In this document: positions 27,018 through 36,214 of the stretch, one piece after another | Position numbering within the stretch: the first letter of the stretch is position 1 | Layout: each line of letters opens with the position of its first letter | Assembly (NCBI RefSeq): GCF_025980345.1 | Contig: NZ_JAPDUI010000004.1 | Coordinates: 1 to 58,615, forward strand | Length of the DNA stretch: 58,615 nucleotides | Direction: 5' to 3' | Source of the DNA: Arenimonas sp. GDDSR-1 | GTDB lineage: Bacteria > Pseudomonadota > Gammaproteobacteria > Xanthomonadales > Xanthomonadaceae | Notes under the pieces: generated by a model | Told to the model about the DNA's origin: nothing | Database searches by the model: none | Seen by the model: the letters and a program-made list of their open reading frames with translations, nothing else | Program-made: the position numbers and the translations under genes

Positions 27018-29148
27018 ATTTTCGGGTCAATTTCCAGCACCGGTGGATCTTCGGGTTGCGCTCGAAATCCGGATCGATGGTCTGTGCCGAAATATCGTCC
27101 ACTCGGGCAAATGCCGATAAGGCATCAAGATCGATCTTGAATTTACGGAAGTTGTTCGAGAAATAGCAGACGCCGTCATCGGTCATCACTGCCATGATCT
27201 TCTCCAGCAGGGCGACATGATCCTTCTGCACATCGAAATCGGCGGCACTGGCGGAATTGGAGAACGTCGGCGGATCGCAGAACACCAGATCGAACTTCTG
27301 CCGGCAATTGCCCAGCCATTCGGCTACATCGGCCTTGACCAGCTGATGGCTGCCGCCCTGGATGTCGTTCAACTCATAATTGGCTTCGGCCCAGTCCAGA
27401 TAGGTCGCCGACAGATCCACTGAAGTGGACGCCGCGGCACCGCCGGCAATGGCATGCACGCTGGCCGTGGCGGTGTAACAGAACAGATTCAGGAAACGCC
27501 TGCCGCGTGCTTCGTCCGCCAGGCGCAGGCGCAGAGGGCGGTGATCGAGGAACAGGCCGGTATCCAGATAATCGAACAGATTCACCCACAGCTTCACCTG
27601 CCCTTCCCTGACTTGGATGAAATCATGGGTATCATCCATGCGGCCGTATTTGCTGCCGCCCTTGCCGCGGCGACGCGTTTTTACCGAAACCTGGGCCCGT
27701 GGCAACGCGAACACCGCATCCACGGCCTGAAGCAATTCACCGAACCGTCGGCGGGTGCTTTCTTCGGGAATTTCGGCCGGCGCTTCATATTCCTGGACAT
27801 GCAGGAAAAGCCGGCCGTCGCCATCCTCTTCGGGGTAGAGGTCGATGGCTGCGGCGTATTCGGGCAGGTCCGCATCATAGATGCGGTAACAGGAAATATT
27901 GCCCTGCTTCGCCCATTTCCCGAATTTCTTCAGATTCTTCTGCAACCGGTTGGCCACCATCAGCGCACCGTCCGCCAGCGGCCTGGGACCTTCGCGTTCG
28001 GGACGCGGACTGAAGATCGGTTCACACAGCAGCAACGTGCAGGGCAAGGCGCCGTTATGGAATTCGTATTTTTTCTTGGCACGCAGACCGGTGGCATACG
28101 CCAGCTCGTCGTTACCGCACAACAGGACGGCCCGCCATTGCGGAACCTGCACACTCAGCGCGTCGCCGGCCTCGCGATACAGGGCTTTGTCGGCCTGCAG
28201 GCGCTGGTTATAGGGCATGTTACAGACCACCAGCCCGGTCGTCTGGCCAGGTGCTTTCAGATTCGAAACCGCCTGACGTTCAAAACGGATCAGTTCGGCC
28301 AGTCCCGCGCGATCACAGTTGGCCACGGCCTTGCGCAGCACATCCGCCTGCGTGTCGTAGCCGGTAAATACAGGTTTCAAGGCGGCGCGTCCGGCATCGG
28401 CGCGACGGCGCGCCTCCGTGCACAGTACCTGCCATCCCTCGGCATCGAATCCGAGCCACTGCGTCGGTAATCTGTCGCCATGCCTTTGCAGACCGGGCGC
28501 TTCATCCGCGGCCATCAGGGCGGCTTCAATCAACAGCGTACCGCTGCCGCACATCGGATCCAGCAGGCCGCCGCCATCCTTGTAGACCTGCGGCCATTTG
28601 CCCCGGTACAGCATGGCCGCGGCCAGATTTTCCTTGATCGGTGCCTCGCCCTGCTCCTGGCGCCAGCCTCGTTTATGCAAAGAGCCGCCGCCCAGATCAA
28701 TCGCGATGTCGGCCTTGTCCTTGCGCACATGCACATTGATGCGGATATCCGGATTTTCGACATCGACGTCCGGACGCGTTCCGGTCTGCGCCCGCAAACG
28801 ATCGACGATGGCATCCTTGCCGCGCTGTGCGGCGTAACGCTCGTGGGTCAGGGTCGGGCTGGATATGCGGGCATCAATGGCGAAACTCCTACCCGGACCG
28901 ATGTGTTTGGCCCAATCAATGGCATGCATGCCCTGGTACAGGTCCTGCTCGTTCAAGCAATCGAAATGGGCAATCGGCCAGAGCACCCGGGATGCCAGAC
29001 GGGAATGCATGACCAGATTCATGGCATCGCGCAGGCTGCCTTCGGCATTGACCCCCGCCATCGTTGCGGTCGCTTTGACAGCCATGGCGGCGGCCTCGTC
29101 GACCAAGAGATACTCCAGGCCTTTGGCGCATGACAGAAAGAACTTCAC
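27016..29148 (-). CDS. rlmL: Bifunctional 23S rRNA methyltransferase RlmKL
   Basis: Fusion enzyme methylating G2445 (RlmL half, with THUMP domain) and G2069 (RlmK half) of 23S rRNA. The 710-residue length matches the gammaproteobacterial fusion. The RlmL half shows LLDPMCGSGTLLIEAA; its catalytic motif reads NMPYN at 310-314 where NPPYG-like is expected. The RlmK half has FLNLFCYTATASVHA and the normal CDPPTFS. It overlaps the downstream hydrolase by 4 nt on the same strand. Confidence 0.93.
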   Translation of the reverse strand: MKFFLSCAKGLEYLLVDEAAAMAVKATATMAGVNAEGSLRDAMNLVMHSRLASRVLWPIAHFDCLNEQDLYQGMHAIDWAKHIGPGRSFAIDARISSPTLTHERYAAQRGKDAIVDRLRAQTGTRPDVDVENPDIRINVHVRKDKADIAIDLGGGSLHKRGWRQEQGEAPIKENLAAAMLYRGKWPQVYKDGGGLLDPMCGSGTLLIEAALMAADEAPGLQRHGDRLPTQWLGFDAEGWQVLCTEARRRADAGRAALKPVFTGYDTQADVLRKAVANCDRAGLAELIRFERQAVSNLKAPGQTTGLVVCNMPYNQRLQADKALYREAGDALSVQVPQWRAVLLCGNDELAYATGLRAKKKYEFHNGALPCTLLLCEPIFSPRPEREGPRPLADGALMVANRLQKNLKKFGKWAKQGNISCYRIYDADLPEYAAAIDLYPEEDGDGRLFLHVQEYEAPAEIPEESTRRRFGELLQAVDAVFALPRAQVSVKTRRRGKGGSKYGRMDDTHDFIQVREGQVKLWVNLFDYLDTGLFLDHRPLRLRLADEARGRRFLNLFCYTATASVHAIAGGAAASTSVDLSATYLDWAEANYELNDIQGGSHQLVKADVAEWLGNCRQKFDLVFCDPPTFSNSASAADFDVQKDHVALLEKIMAVMTDDGVCYFSNNFRKFKIDLDALSAFARVDDISAQTIDPDFERNPKIHRCWKLTRK

Positions 29149-29663
29149 GACAGGCTGCCCAGAAACAGGGCGAATTGCTGGGCGCAGAAATCCACATGGG
29201 CACCTAGACGGTGATCGTCATTGACCAGACAGATGCGCGCCTGATGGTGCTTGGCCCACTGGGCGACATCATCGGCAGGGATCAGTTCATCATGCCAGCC
29301 ATGCACGATGGAAAGCGGTACCGCGGATGTCTGCAGGCGCATTTCATAGCCTTCAAGGCTGATCGGCGGCGCCATCAGGAACAGGCCCCGCACCGGCATG
29401 CGCAGGGAAACCTGGGCGGAGATGAAGGCCCCCATGCTGGAACCGGCCAGCACGACCGGACCGTTAATGGCAGCGGCGAGTTGCTGCAGGCGTACGATCC
29501 GGGACTGGACATCACCCAAAGGCGGCATGGCGGCGTCCAGATCGCGGAAATCCGGGCGCTCGCAGGTCCAGCCCAGCAGGTCGCAGGCCTGGGCCAATGC
29601 CGTGGCTTTGGTGGCATCGGGGCCGCTGTTGAGGCCGTGCGAAATGATGACGTGTCCGCTCAT
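29145..29663 (-). CDS. Small alpha/beta hydrolase
   Basis: A 172-residue cytoplasmic protein. The nucleophile elbow is GSSMG with Ser76. The likely acid is Asp in GWHDELIP and the likely base is His in DDHRLG. HGLNSGPDATKA near the start forms the oxyanion-hole turn. Length and pattern are those of the YcfP/UPF0227-type small esterases. It is upstream of and overlaps rlmKL by 4 nt; substrate not known. Confidence 0.75.
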   Translation of the reverse strand: MSGHVIISHGLNSGPDATKATALAQACDLLGWTCERPDFRDLDAAMPPLGDVQSRIVRLQQLAAAINGPVVLAGSSMGAFISAQVSLRMPVRGLFLMAPPISLEGYEMRLQTSAVPLSIVHGWHDELIPADDVAQWAKHHQARICLVNDDHRLGAHVDFCAQQFALFLGSLS

Positions 29664-29714
29664 GCAGGTTGTCCCGGTAATGCCCGGATGCTGAAAGCGG
29701 CGGGCCGGCGATGG

Positions 29715-29720
29715 TATTAT
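29715..29720 (+). promoter_or_regulatory. Possible -10 of a near-leaderless amidase transcript
   Basis: TATTAT ends 9 nt before the amidase ATG; no ribosome-binding sequence lies between. The TSS would be within a few bases of the start codon. Confidence 0.35.
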
Positions 29721-29729
29721 GGCGCCATT

Positions 29730-30314
29730 ATGAATGATTTAAGCCCTGCATGGCCAATCCACGAGCACCGGCTGCCCTATGAGGCAAAACTGGATGTGCG
29801 GGAAATCGGCCAAATCGACCTTGTGGTCATGCACTGCACCGAACTGCCGGATCTGGCCATGGCCCGTGAATACGGTGAGCGCGTGCATTATCCTGCCGGT
29901 ACCGGCAACAGCGGACACTTTTACATCGACCGCGATGGCAGCGTGCATTGCTATGTCGGTCCGGAATTCGTCGCGCATCACACGCGCGGCTTCAATCCGC
30001 GCGCGATCGGCATCGAACTGGTCAATACCGGCCGCTATCCGGACTGGTACCACAGCGGCCACCAGGACATGAGCGAACCTTACACCGAGGCGCAGATTGC
30101 GGCTACATCGGCCCTGCTCCGGCAATTGCGTGCCGCACTGCCCAACCTGCAGCTGATTGCCGGCCACGAAGATCTCGACACGGCCATGGTCGATGCCACT
30201 GATGATCCCGAACGCCGGGTCCATCGCAAGCGCGATCCTGGACCGCATTTTCCCTGGTCGCGCATTCTTGCCGAAACCGGCCTGACCCGTCTGCAACCGG
30301 AACCCACTGCATGA
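29730..30314 (+). CDS. N-acetylmuramoyl-L-alanine amidase (Amidase_2 type)
   Basis: A 194-residue zinc amidase of the AmpD/PGRP-like family, which splits the bond between muramic acid and the stem peptide. H35 in VVMHCTE is the first zinc ligand. HHTRGFNPRAIGIELVN and the closing DPGPHFPW carry the usual family positions. There is no signal peptide, so a cytoplasmic role in cell-wall recycling is likely. The frame is open upstream, but the ATG at 29730 starts the conserved part. It overlaps tesB by 4 nt. Confidence 0.85.
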   Translation: MNDLSPAWPIHEHRLPYEAKLDVREIGQIDLVVMHCTELPDLAMAREYGERVHYPAGTGNSGHFYIDRDGSVHCYVGPEFVAHHTRGFNPRAIGIELVNTGRYPDWYHSGHQDMSEPYTEAQIAATSALLRQLRAALPNLQLIAGHEDLDTAMVDATDDPERRVHRKRDPGPHFPWSRILAETGLTRLQPEPTA

Positions 30315-31195
30315 GCGCACCTGTCGTCAATGAACTGATCGATCTGCTGACCCTGGAACGGCTGGAGGAAAACCTGTTCCGCGGACAAAGCCGCGATATC
30401 GGCACCAAGTACGTCTTCGGCGGACAGGTGCTCGGACAATCGCTCAGCGCCGCCCAACAGACGGTGGATGATGCGCGCACCGTGCATTCGATACACGCCT
30501 ATTTTCTCCGTGCCGGCGACATCGAAGCCCCGATCGTGTTCGATGTCGACCGTTCGCGCGATGGCCACAGTTTCTCGGTCCGCCGCGTTACCGCCATCCA
30601 GCACGGCAAACCGATTCTGGTTTTTGCCGCCTCGTTCCAGAAACAGGAATCCGGGGTCGAGCATCAATTCCACATTCCGGAAGTGCCGCAACCCGAAGAT
30701 GTGCCGCCGCAGACGCCGCCAAGCCCTGAGGTTATGGCCGGACTTTCGGCGAAAATGCAGCGCTGGCTGTCGCGCATGGGGCCGTTCGAGATGCGTCCGG
30801 TATATCCGCGCGACGAACTGAATCCCAGCAAGCGTCCACCCTACCAGCAGGTCTGGTTCCGGCTGATGGATAAAATCGGCGACGACGCGAACATGCACCG
30901 TGCCATGCTGGCCTATGCGTCCGATTTCTATCTGCTCGGCACCAGCACTTTCCCGAGCGGCATCAGCTACTACCAGCACAATGTGCAGATGGCTTCGCTG
31001 GACCATGCACTGTGGTTCCACCGGCCGTTCCGCATCGATGACTGGCTGCTGTACTCGCTCGACAGTCCTTCAGCCAGCGGTGCCCGCGGTTTGGCACGCG
31101 GCAGCATCTATACCCGTGAAGGCGTCCTGGTGGCGTCGGTCGCGCAGGAAGGGCTGATCCGTGTCACCGATGGCGCTCCGGAGAATCCGGCATGA
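30311..31195 (+). CDS. tesB: Acyl-CoA thioesterase II
   Basis: Double-hotdog thioesterase of 294 residues hydrolysing medium and long acyl-CoA. Family segments visible are FRGQSRD followed by FGGQVLGQSLSAAQQTV, VHSIHAYFLRAGD, and HALWFHRPFRIDDWLLY containing the catalytic aspartate. It overlaps both neighbours by 4 nt, making an amidase-tesB-DUF2007 operon. Confidence 0.95.
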   Translation: MSAPVVNELIDLLTLERLEENLFRGQSRDIGTKYVFGGQVLGQSLSAAQQTVDDARTVHSIHAYFLRAGDIEAPIVFDVDRSRDGHSFSVRRVTAIQHGKPILVFAASFQKQESGVEHQFHIPEVPQPEDVPPQTPPSPEVMAGLSAKMQRWLSRMGPFEMRPVYPRDELNPSKRPPYQQVWFRLMDKIGDDANMHRAMLAYASDFYLLGTSTFPSGISYYQHNVQMASLDHALWFHRPFRIDDWLLYSLDSPSASGARGLARGSIYTREGVLVASVAQEGLIRVTDGAPENPA

Positions 31196-31590
31196 GGATG
31201 ATGTTCAGCTCGGCCCGTCTCGAAAACGTCGAACATGTCCGCGATCTGTTCGCGCAAGCCGGCATCGCCACCAAGATTATCGGCGGTCGCAGCTACAAAA
31301 CCTACTCGCGCCGGGGCTTCAGCTACAACGAACGGCAGGCATCGCTGGATGAGCCGCAACCCCAGCTTTGGGTGCTGCACGCCGATGATTACCGGCGTGC
31401 GCGGGAAATACTTCTGGAAAACGGGCTGTTGGATACCACACCTGAGTCCTATGTTCCGGAAAGCTACCGGCAGGTAAGGAAAACCGCACCGGCGCCGGCG
31501 AACCGGCTCAACAAAGCGCGCATGGCGCTTCTGGTGGTTGTGATTGCATTGATGGTGATCCAGGGCATCCGCCTGCTCAACCAGACCTGA
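31192..31590 (+). CDS. DUF2007-domain membrane protein
   Basis: A 132-residue protein. Residues 1-80 form a DUF2007 module (MMFSSARLENVEHVRDLFAQAGI, then LWVLHADDYRRAREIL), found in proteins annotated as signal transducing or 'pathogenicity-like' in xanthomonads. One transmembrane helix near the C-terminus (about 110-127) would anchor it with the domain in the cytoplasm. Last gene of the amidase-tesB operon. Role unknown. Confidence 0.72.
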   Translation: MRMMFSSARLENVEHVRDLFAQAGIATKIIGGRSYKTYSRRGFSYNERQASLDEPQPQLWVLHADDYRRAREILLENGLLDTTPESYVPESYRQVRKTAPAPANRLNKARMALLVVVIALMVIQGIRLLNQT

Positions 31591-31593
31591 ATT

Positions 31594-33042
31594 TCAGCGG
31601 CGGCGTTTCAGCAGGATGCCGAGCAACCCGGCAATCAACAGCAGCGCGGCGAACGCCGCATACGGGCTGTAATACCAGGGATCGGGCGGGCTTGAGCCTG
31701 CCGGCGCGGCCACCGAAGCGGTATTGGCCGGCTGTCCGCCTTTTTCCAACTGCTGCATGCGTTCGGTCAGCTGTTTGATCTGGGAGTTCTGCAGTTCAAT
31801 CAGGCGCTTGCTTTCCGTCTGCAGTTTGGCGGCTTCATCCAGCTGGTTGCGAAGATTGGCGATCTCGGCCTGTCGTGCCGCTACCTCTTCCTGGGTGAGG
31901 GTGTTTTCGGCACGGAGCTCCGTGCCCTGCCCGGATTTACTGGCGCCGGACTGACTGCCTGCATTGTTCATGGTACCTGCCGTGGGCACGATTTTGAGCC
32001 GCCCTTGATTGATCGGGGATGATTTTGCCGGACCGGTGGAGACCGCCGGTGCCGTGGTCTGCCGGTTCAAACGATTGGCTGCACCCAACACGGGCGCCGG
32101 TTGGGCCTGGACCTTGCGGGCCCACTGTCCGGCCAAGAGACCGGCACTGTCATCAGGCAATAAGGCGCGGACCTGTGCCTCGTCCGGCAGTCTCAGGATG
32201 CTGCCGCGTTTCAGGCGGTTGGCATTGCCCTGGATGAAGGCTTCCGGATTGGCGCGCTGGATGGCGACCATCATCTGGTTCAGGCTGACCGTGGAAGCTT
32301 GCGTCTGCTTATGGGCGATAGCGATGGTGTAAAGACTCTCGCCGCTCTGCACTTCCCGCTGATTGTCCGACGTCGCCGGAATGCGTACGGCAGACGCAGC
32401 AGATTGGACCGGTGCCGGTTGGGCTGCAATCGGCTTCGGGGCTAACGGCTTCGGCGCAACGGGCTCCGGGGCTTTCGCTGGTGGTGTTGCCGGCGGCTTC
32501 GGCGCAACGGGCTCCACTGCTTCGGAACCGGTCGGAATGGATGGGGTGCGCGAAATGGGCGCGGCAACGGGTGCAGCAACCACCGGAGTCAGCGGCACGG
32601 TCGGCGCATCGATGGTCTGCACGGCCGCCTTGGAGATGAACGGCGGATCAACCAGTGCCGTCATTTCCTTGATTTGCCGGCCGCCGTTGCGCCAGCTGGC
32701 ATCAATCAGGATGTTGAGGACAGGCTCCTGAAACGGGCGCTCGGTGCGCAACTCGACATAGGGACGGCCGGAATCATCGATCTGCAGACGGACCTGCAGC
32801 TCGGCATAGAGGCTGCGGTCGATGCCGAGCCGGCGGAAGGCTTCCTCGGAAGCGAGCTGCACGCTCAGCGACTGCACATCGGCGTCATCGGCATCATAAA
32901 CCGGTATGCGCGCGGACAGCGGCTGCCCGAGACCGGACTGCATCTGCACCTGTCCGAGCGTCACCGCCAATGCCGGCAGGCTGCACAGCCAAGCCGACAT
33001 CACGAGCAGGACCAGCTTGCAGGGCGTCCGGATCATGCGCAT
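31594..33042 (-). CDS. fimV: Short FimV-like LysM protein
   Basis: FimV is an inner-membrane, peptidoglycan-binding organiser of type IV pili and polarity. I start it at ATG 33042; the longer frame would lie inside asd. A signal peptide ends near ALA26, followed by the FimV N-terminal domain (VTLGQVQMQSGLGQPLSARIPV). Then come a Pro/Ala-rich spacer, a LysM domain at about 230-285, a coiled coil near 395-440 and a transmembrane helix ending KRRR. The protein stops there at 482 residues, without the long cytoplasmic TPR part of Pseudomonas FimV. asd-fimV adjacency is conserved. Confidence 0.82.
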   Translation of the reverse strand: MRMIRTPCKLVLLVMSAWLCSLPALAVTLGQVQMQSGLGQPLSARIPVYDADDADVQSLSVQLASEEAFRRLGIDRSLYAELQVRLQIDDSGRPYVELRTERPFQEPVLNILIDASWRNGGRQIKEMTALVDPPFISKAAVQTIDAPTVPLTPVVAAPVAAPISRTPSIPTGSEAVEPVAPKPPATPPAKAPEPVAPKPLAPKPIAAQPAPVQSAASAVRIPATSDNQREVQSGESLYTIAIAHKQTQASTVSLNQMMVAIQRANPEAFIQGNANRLKRGSILRLPDEAQVRALLPDDSAGLLAGQWARKVQAQPAPVLGAANRLNRQTTAPAVSTGPAKSSPINQGRLKIVPTAGTMNNAGSQSGASKSGQGTELRAENTLTQEEVAARQAEIANLRNQLDEAAKLQTESKRLIELQNSQIKQLTERMQQLEKGGQPANTASVAAPAGSSPPDPWYYSPYAAFAALLLIAGLLGILLKRRR

Positions 33043-33052
33043 CGCCGTACAG

Positions 33053-34069
33053 TCACCGTTTGGCGGCCAGCAATTCGGCGATCTGCACGGCATTGAGCGC
33101 AGCGCCTTTGCGGATGTTGTCGGAAACCACCCACAGGTTCAAACCATTGTCGCAGGAGATGTCCTCGCGGATGCGGCCGACATAGACCGCGTCGGTGCCG
33201 GAGGCATGCGTCACCGGCGTCGGGTAGCCCCCGGGAACGCGGTCATCGACAACGCTCACTCCCGGTGATTTCTCCAACAGCGCACGGGCTTCGGCAGCGG
33301 TGATCTTGGCCCGGGTTTCGACATGCACGGCCTCCGAGTGTCCGTAGAACACCGGCACGCGGACCGCGGTCGGATTGACCTGGATCCGTTCATCGCCGAG
33401 GATTTTACGGGTTTCCCAGACCAGTTTCATTTCCTCTTTGGTATAGCCGTTGTCGAGGAAGTCATCGATATGCGGAATCAGATTGAAGGCAATCTGCACC
33501 GGGAAGCGCTTCGGGTCCGGATCCTTGAAGCTCAGGATGTTGGCGGTCTGCCGGCCGAGTTCTTCCAACGCGGAACGGCCGGCGCCGGAAACCGACTGAT
33601 ACGTAGCGACATTGATGCGGCTGATACCCACGGCACGGTGAATCGGCGCCAGCGCAACCAGCATCTGCATGGTCGAACAGTTCGGATTGGCCACGATGCC
33701 GCGCGGAATGCTGTCGAGCGCCTCCGGATTGACCTCGGACACCACCAGCGGCACATCGGCCTCCATGCGGAATGCGGAGCTGTTGTCGATGACAATGGCG
33801 CCTGCGGCGGCGAATCGGGGGGCATACTCCTTTGAAATCGAGCCGCCGGCCGAGAACAGCGCGAAATCGACGCCGGATGGATCGAAGCCGGCCAGATCCT
33901 GGACCGTGATTTTGCGGCCGTCGAACTCGATTTGTTCGCCGGCTGAACGTTCGGAAGCCAGCACATGCAAGGTGCCGATGGGAAAGCGGCGTTCCTGCAG
34001 GATGGCCAGCATGGTCTGGCCTACGGCGCCGGTGGCGCCAACGACTGCAACAGTAAAAGTCTTCATCAT
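33053..34069 (-). CDS. asd: Aspartate-semialdehyde dehydrogenase
   Basis: Reduces aspartyl phosphate with NADPH to aspartate semialdehyde, the branch point for lysine, threonine, methionine and diaminopimelate. The 338-residue enzyme has the Rossmann loop VVGATGAVGQTM at the N-terminus and catalytic C131 in NPNCSTMQ. It is 10 nt upstream of fimV, the conserved order, and 26 nt after aroC. Provides the substrate for DapA. Confidence 0.96.
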   Translation of the reverse strand: MMKTFTVAVVGATGAVGQTMLAILQERRFPIGTLHVLASERSAGEQIEFDGRKITVQDLAGFDPSGVDFALFSAGGSISKEYAPRFAAAGAIVIDNSSAFRMEADVPLVVSEVNPEALDSIPRGIVANPNCSTMQMLVALAPIHRAVGISRINVATYQSVSGAGRSALEELGRQTANILSFKDPDPKRFPVQIAFNLIPHIDDFLDNGYTKEEMKLVWETRKILGDERIQVNPTAVRVPVFYGHSEAVHVETRAKITAAEARALLEKSPGVSVVDDRVPGGYPTPVTHASGTDAVYVGRIREDISCDNGLNLWVVSDNIRKGAALNAVQIAELLAAKR

Positions 34070-34095
34070 GCGTGCATTCTACGGGGTATCGGGAC

Positions 34096-35205
34096 TCAAA
34101 GGGGGCGGCTGGGGACCAAGGGCGTCTGGGCGGGGACATCACCGCACTGGGCGCGGTGCCGCAAGGCCATATCCATCAGGCACAGGGCCAGCATGGCCTC
34201 GCAGATCGGCGGTGCGCGCAGACCGACACAGGGATCATGACGCCCGGTGGTCACCACCTCGACCGGATTGCCCTCGGTATCGAGGCTGTTGCCGGGCAGA
34301 CGCAGGCTGGATGTCGGTTTGAACGCAATCTGGCAGGTGATGTCCTGACCGGTGCTGATGCCGCCGAGGATACCTCCGGCTTGATTGCTCAGAAAGCCAT
34401 CGGCACTGATCAAATCCCGGTGGATACTACCGGGTTGGCTGACCGCGGCGAACCCCGCACCGATTTCGACGCCTTTGACGGCATTGATCGACATCATCGC
34501 GGCAGCGATTTCGGCATCGAGCTTGCCGTATACCGGTTGGCCCCAACCGACGGGTACGCCGGAGGCGATGACGAATACCCGGGCACCGAGCGAGTCTCCG
34601 GACTTGCGGGTGGCGTCAAGCAAGGTTTCCAACTCGCCGATCTGCGAAGCGATGGGCCAGAAAAAAGGATTGCCTTCCACCACCGACCAGTCCACGTCCT
34701 GCGGCATATCGGCCTGTAGGCTGCCGATCTGGTTGATGCCGGCGTGGATGCGGATCCCGTAATTTTCGGCCAGCCATTTCTTGGCGATGACGCCGGCCGC
34801 GACGCGCATGGTGGTTTCGCGGGCCGAAGATCGTCCGCCGCCGCGCGGATCGCGTATACCGTATTTGTGGTGGTAGGTGTAATCGGCATGACCCGGACGG
34901 AACTGTTCGGCAATGCCGCTGTAGTCCTTCGAGCGTGCGTCGGTATTGCGGATCAGCAGGGCGATCGGCGTGCCGGTGGTCAGCCCGAGATAGACACCTG
35001 ACAGGATTTCGATATCATCCGCTTCATGGCGCTGGGACGTATGCCGTGTTTTACCGGTGGCGCGACGGTCCAAGTCGGCACGGAACTCTTCAGCGCTGAT
35101 GGCGATTCCCGGCGGGCACCCGTCAATGACGCAACCGATGGCAGGGCCATGGCTTTCGCCGAAGGTGGTGACCGAAAACAGTTTTCCGAAACGGTTGTCC
35201 GACAC
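34096..35205 (-). CDS. aroC: Chorismate synthase
   Basis: Last step of the shikimate pathway, eliminating phosphate from EPSP; needs reduced flavin. The 369-residue protein carries family signatures [47 protein letters not shown] (read in two parts) and [18 protein letters not shown]. It starts 9 nt after prmB, so prmB-aroC-asd-fimV probably share a transcript. Confidence 0.96.
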   Translation of the reverse strand: MSDNRFGKLFSVTTFGESHGPAIGCVIDGCPPGIAISAEEFRADLDRRATGKTRHTSQRHEADDIEILSGVYLGLTTGTPIALLIRNTDARSKDYSGIAEQFRPGHADYTYHHKYGIRDPRGGGRSSARETTMRVAAGVIAKKWLAENYGIRIHAGINQIGSLQADMPQDVDWSVVEGNPFFWPIASQIGELETLLDATRKSGDSLGARVFVIASGVPVGWGQPVYGKLDAEIAAAMMSINAVKGVEIGAGFAAVSQPGSIHRDLISADGFLSNQAGGILGGISTGQDITCQIAFKPTSSLRLPGNSLDTEGNPVEVVTTGRHDPCVGLRAPPICEAMLALCLMDMALRHRAQCGDVPAQTPLVPSRPL

Positions 35206-35214
35206 GGCTTTCCT

Positions 35215-36129
35215 TCAGCGCAGGGCAGCCAGCTGGCTGATGCGTTCATGATGGGCGAGGATATCGTTGCGGTCAATCGCGAAGATGCCCATCTGGCCGA
35301 CTTTGAACTCGACCCAGGCGAACGGCACTTCCGGCAGAAGACGCATCAGATGGCGCTCGCTTTCGCCGACCTCGCAGATCAGCAGGCCGTGTTCGGACAG
35401 ATGAGCGGGCGCATCGCGCAGGATCTTCAGCGCAAAATCCAGGCCGTCATCGCCGGCACGCAGCCCCAGGTCGGGCTCGTGCGCGTACTCCTTCGGCAAC
35501 GCATCGGTTTCGTCATTGGTCACATACGGCGGATTGGTCACGATCAGGTCATAGACCTTGCCGGACAATGCCGTGAACAGGTCGCTTTTGATCAGGTGGC
35601 AGTTGTCGGCGTAAAGGCGGGCTTTGTTTTCGGCAGCCAGACTGAGCGCCTCATCGGAGATATCTACACCGTCGACCCGCCACTCCGGGTTGTAATGGGC
35701 CATGGCGATGGCGATGCAGCCCGATCCGGTGCAAAGATCCAATGCCGATTCCACCGCACGTCCACCGAGCCAGGGCTCGAAACCGGATTCAATCAATTCG
35801 GCTATCGGCGAACGCGGGACCAGCGCGCGGGCATCGGATTTGAAATTCAGTCCGGCAAACCAGGCCTCGCCGGTCAGATAGCAGGCCGGAATGCGTTCAT
35901 CGATGCGGCGTTTGAACAGGGCCAGAACGGCCGATTTTTCCTCGGCGGTCAAACGGGCCTGGCCGTAGGCCGGCCCGATGTCATGCGGCAGATGCAAGGC
36001 ATGCAGCACCAGCTGCGTGGATTCATCAAGCGCATTGTCGAAGCTGTGGCCGAAGGTCAGCCCGGCACGGCCGAACTGGCTGGCGCCGTAACGGATGAAA
36101 TCGATGATGCTGGACAATTCAGTGGTCAT
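35215..36129 (-). CDS. prmB: Ribosomal protein uL3 glutamine methyltransferase
   Basis: Methylates a glutamine of ribosomal protein L3. The catalytic NPPY motif is in VTNPPYVTND, and the SAM motif is DLCTGSGCIAIAMA. I start it at ATG 36129 (GGAAAG nearby, 304 residues), since the upstream extension is not family-like and crosses the divergent promoter. Adjacent aroC is a common neighbour. The distinction from PrmC (release-factor enzyme) rests on the N-terminal SIIDFIRYGASQF, which is PrmB-like. Confidence 0.92.
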   Translation of the reverse strand: MTTELSSIIDFIRYGASQFGRAGLTFGHSFDNALDESTQLVLHALHLPHDIGPAYGQARLTAEEKSAVLALFKRRIDERIPACYLTGEAWFAGLNFKSDARALVPRSPIAELIESGFEPWLGGRAVESALDLCTGSGCIAIAMAHYNPEWRVDGVDISDEALSLAAENKARLYADNCHLIKSDLFTALSGKVYDLIVTNPPYVTNDETDALPKEYAHEPDLGLRAGDDGLDFALKILRDAPAHLSEHGLLICEVGESERHLMRLLPEVPFAWVEFKVGQMGIFAIDRNDILAHHERISQLAALR

Positions 36130-36158
36130 GGTCTTTCCGCACGGGAATTCAATGTGCG

Positions 36159-36182
36159 TATTATAGCCCCAGAGGCTATAAT
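36159..36182. promoter_or_regulatory. Divergent promoters inside an inverted repeat
   Basis: TTATAGCC-CCAGA-GGCTATAA (36161-36181) is an 8-bp inverted repeat. Each arm ends in a consensus TATAAT: 36177-36182 for the SCO1-psd pair and 36164-36159 on the minus strand for prmB-aroC-asd-fimV. No good -35 boxes are seen. Confidence 0.55.
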
Positions 36183-36214
36183 TCAGGCTGTTGAACTCCA
36201 CGGCGCAGGCCTTG

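Noticed and set aside
32360-32600. Repetitive stretch in fimV that could look like a DNA repeat array
   Set aside because: It codes for the Pro/Ala/Lys-rich linker (APKP-like units) of FimV; repetition follows from the protein, and units are irregular.
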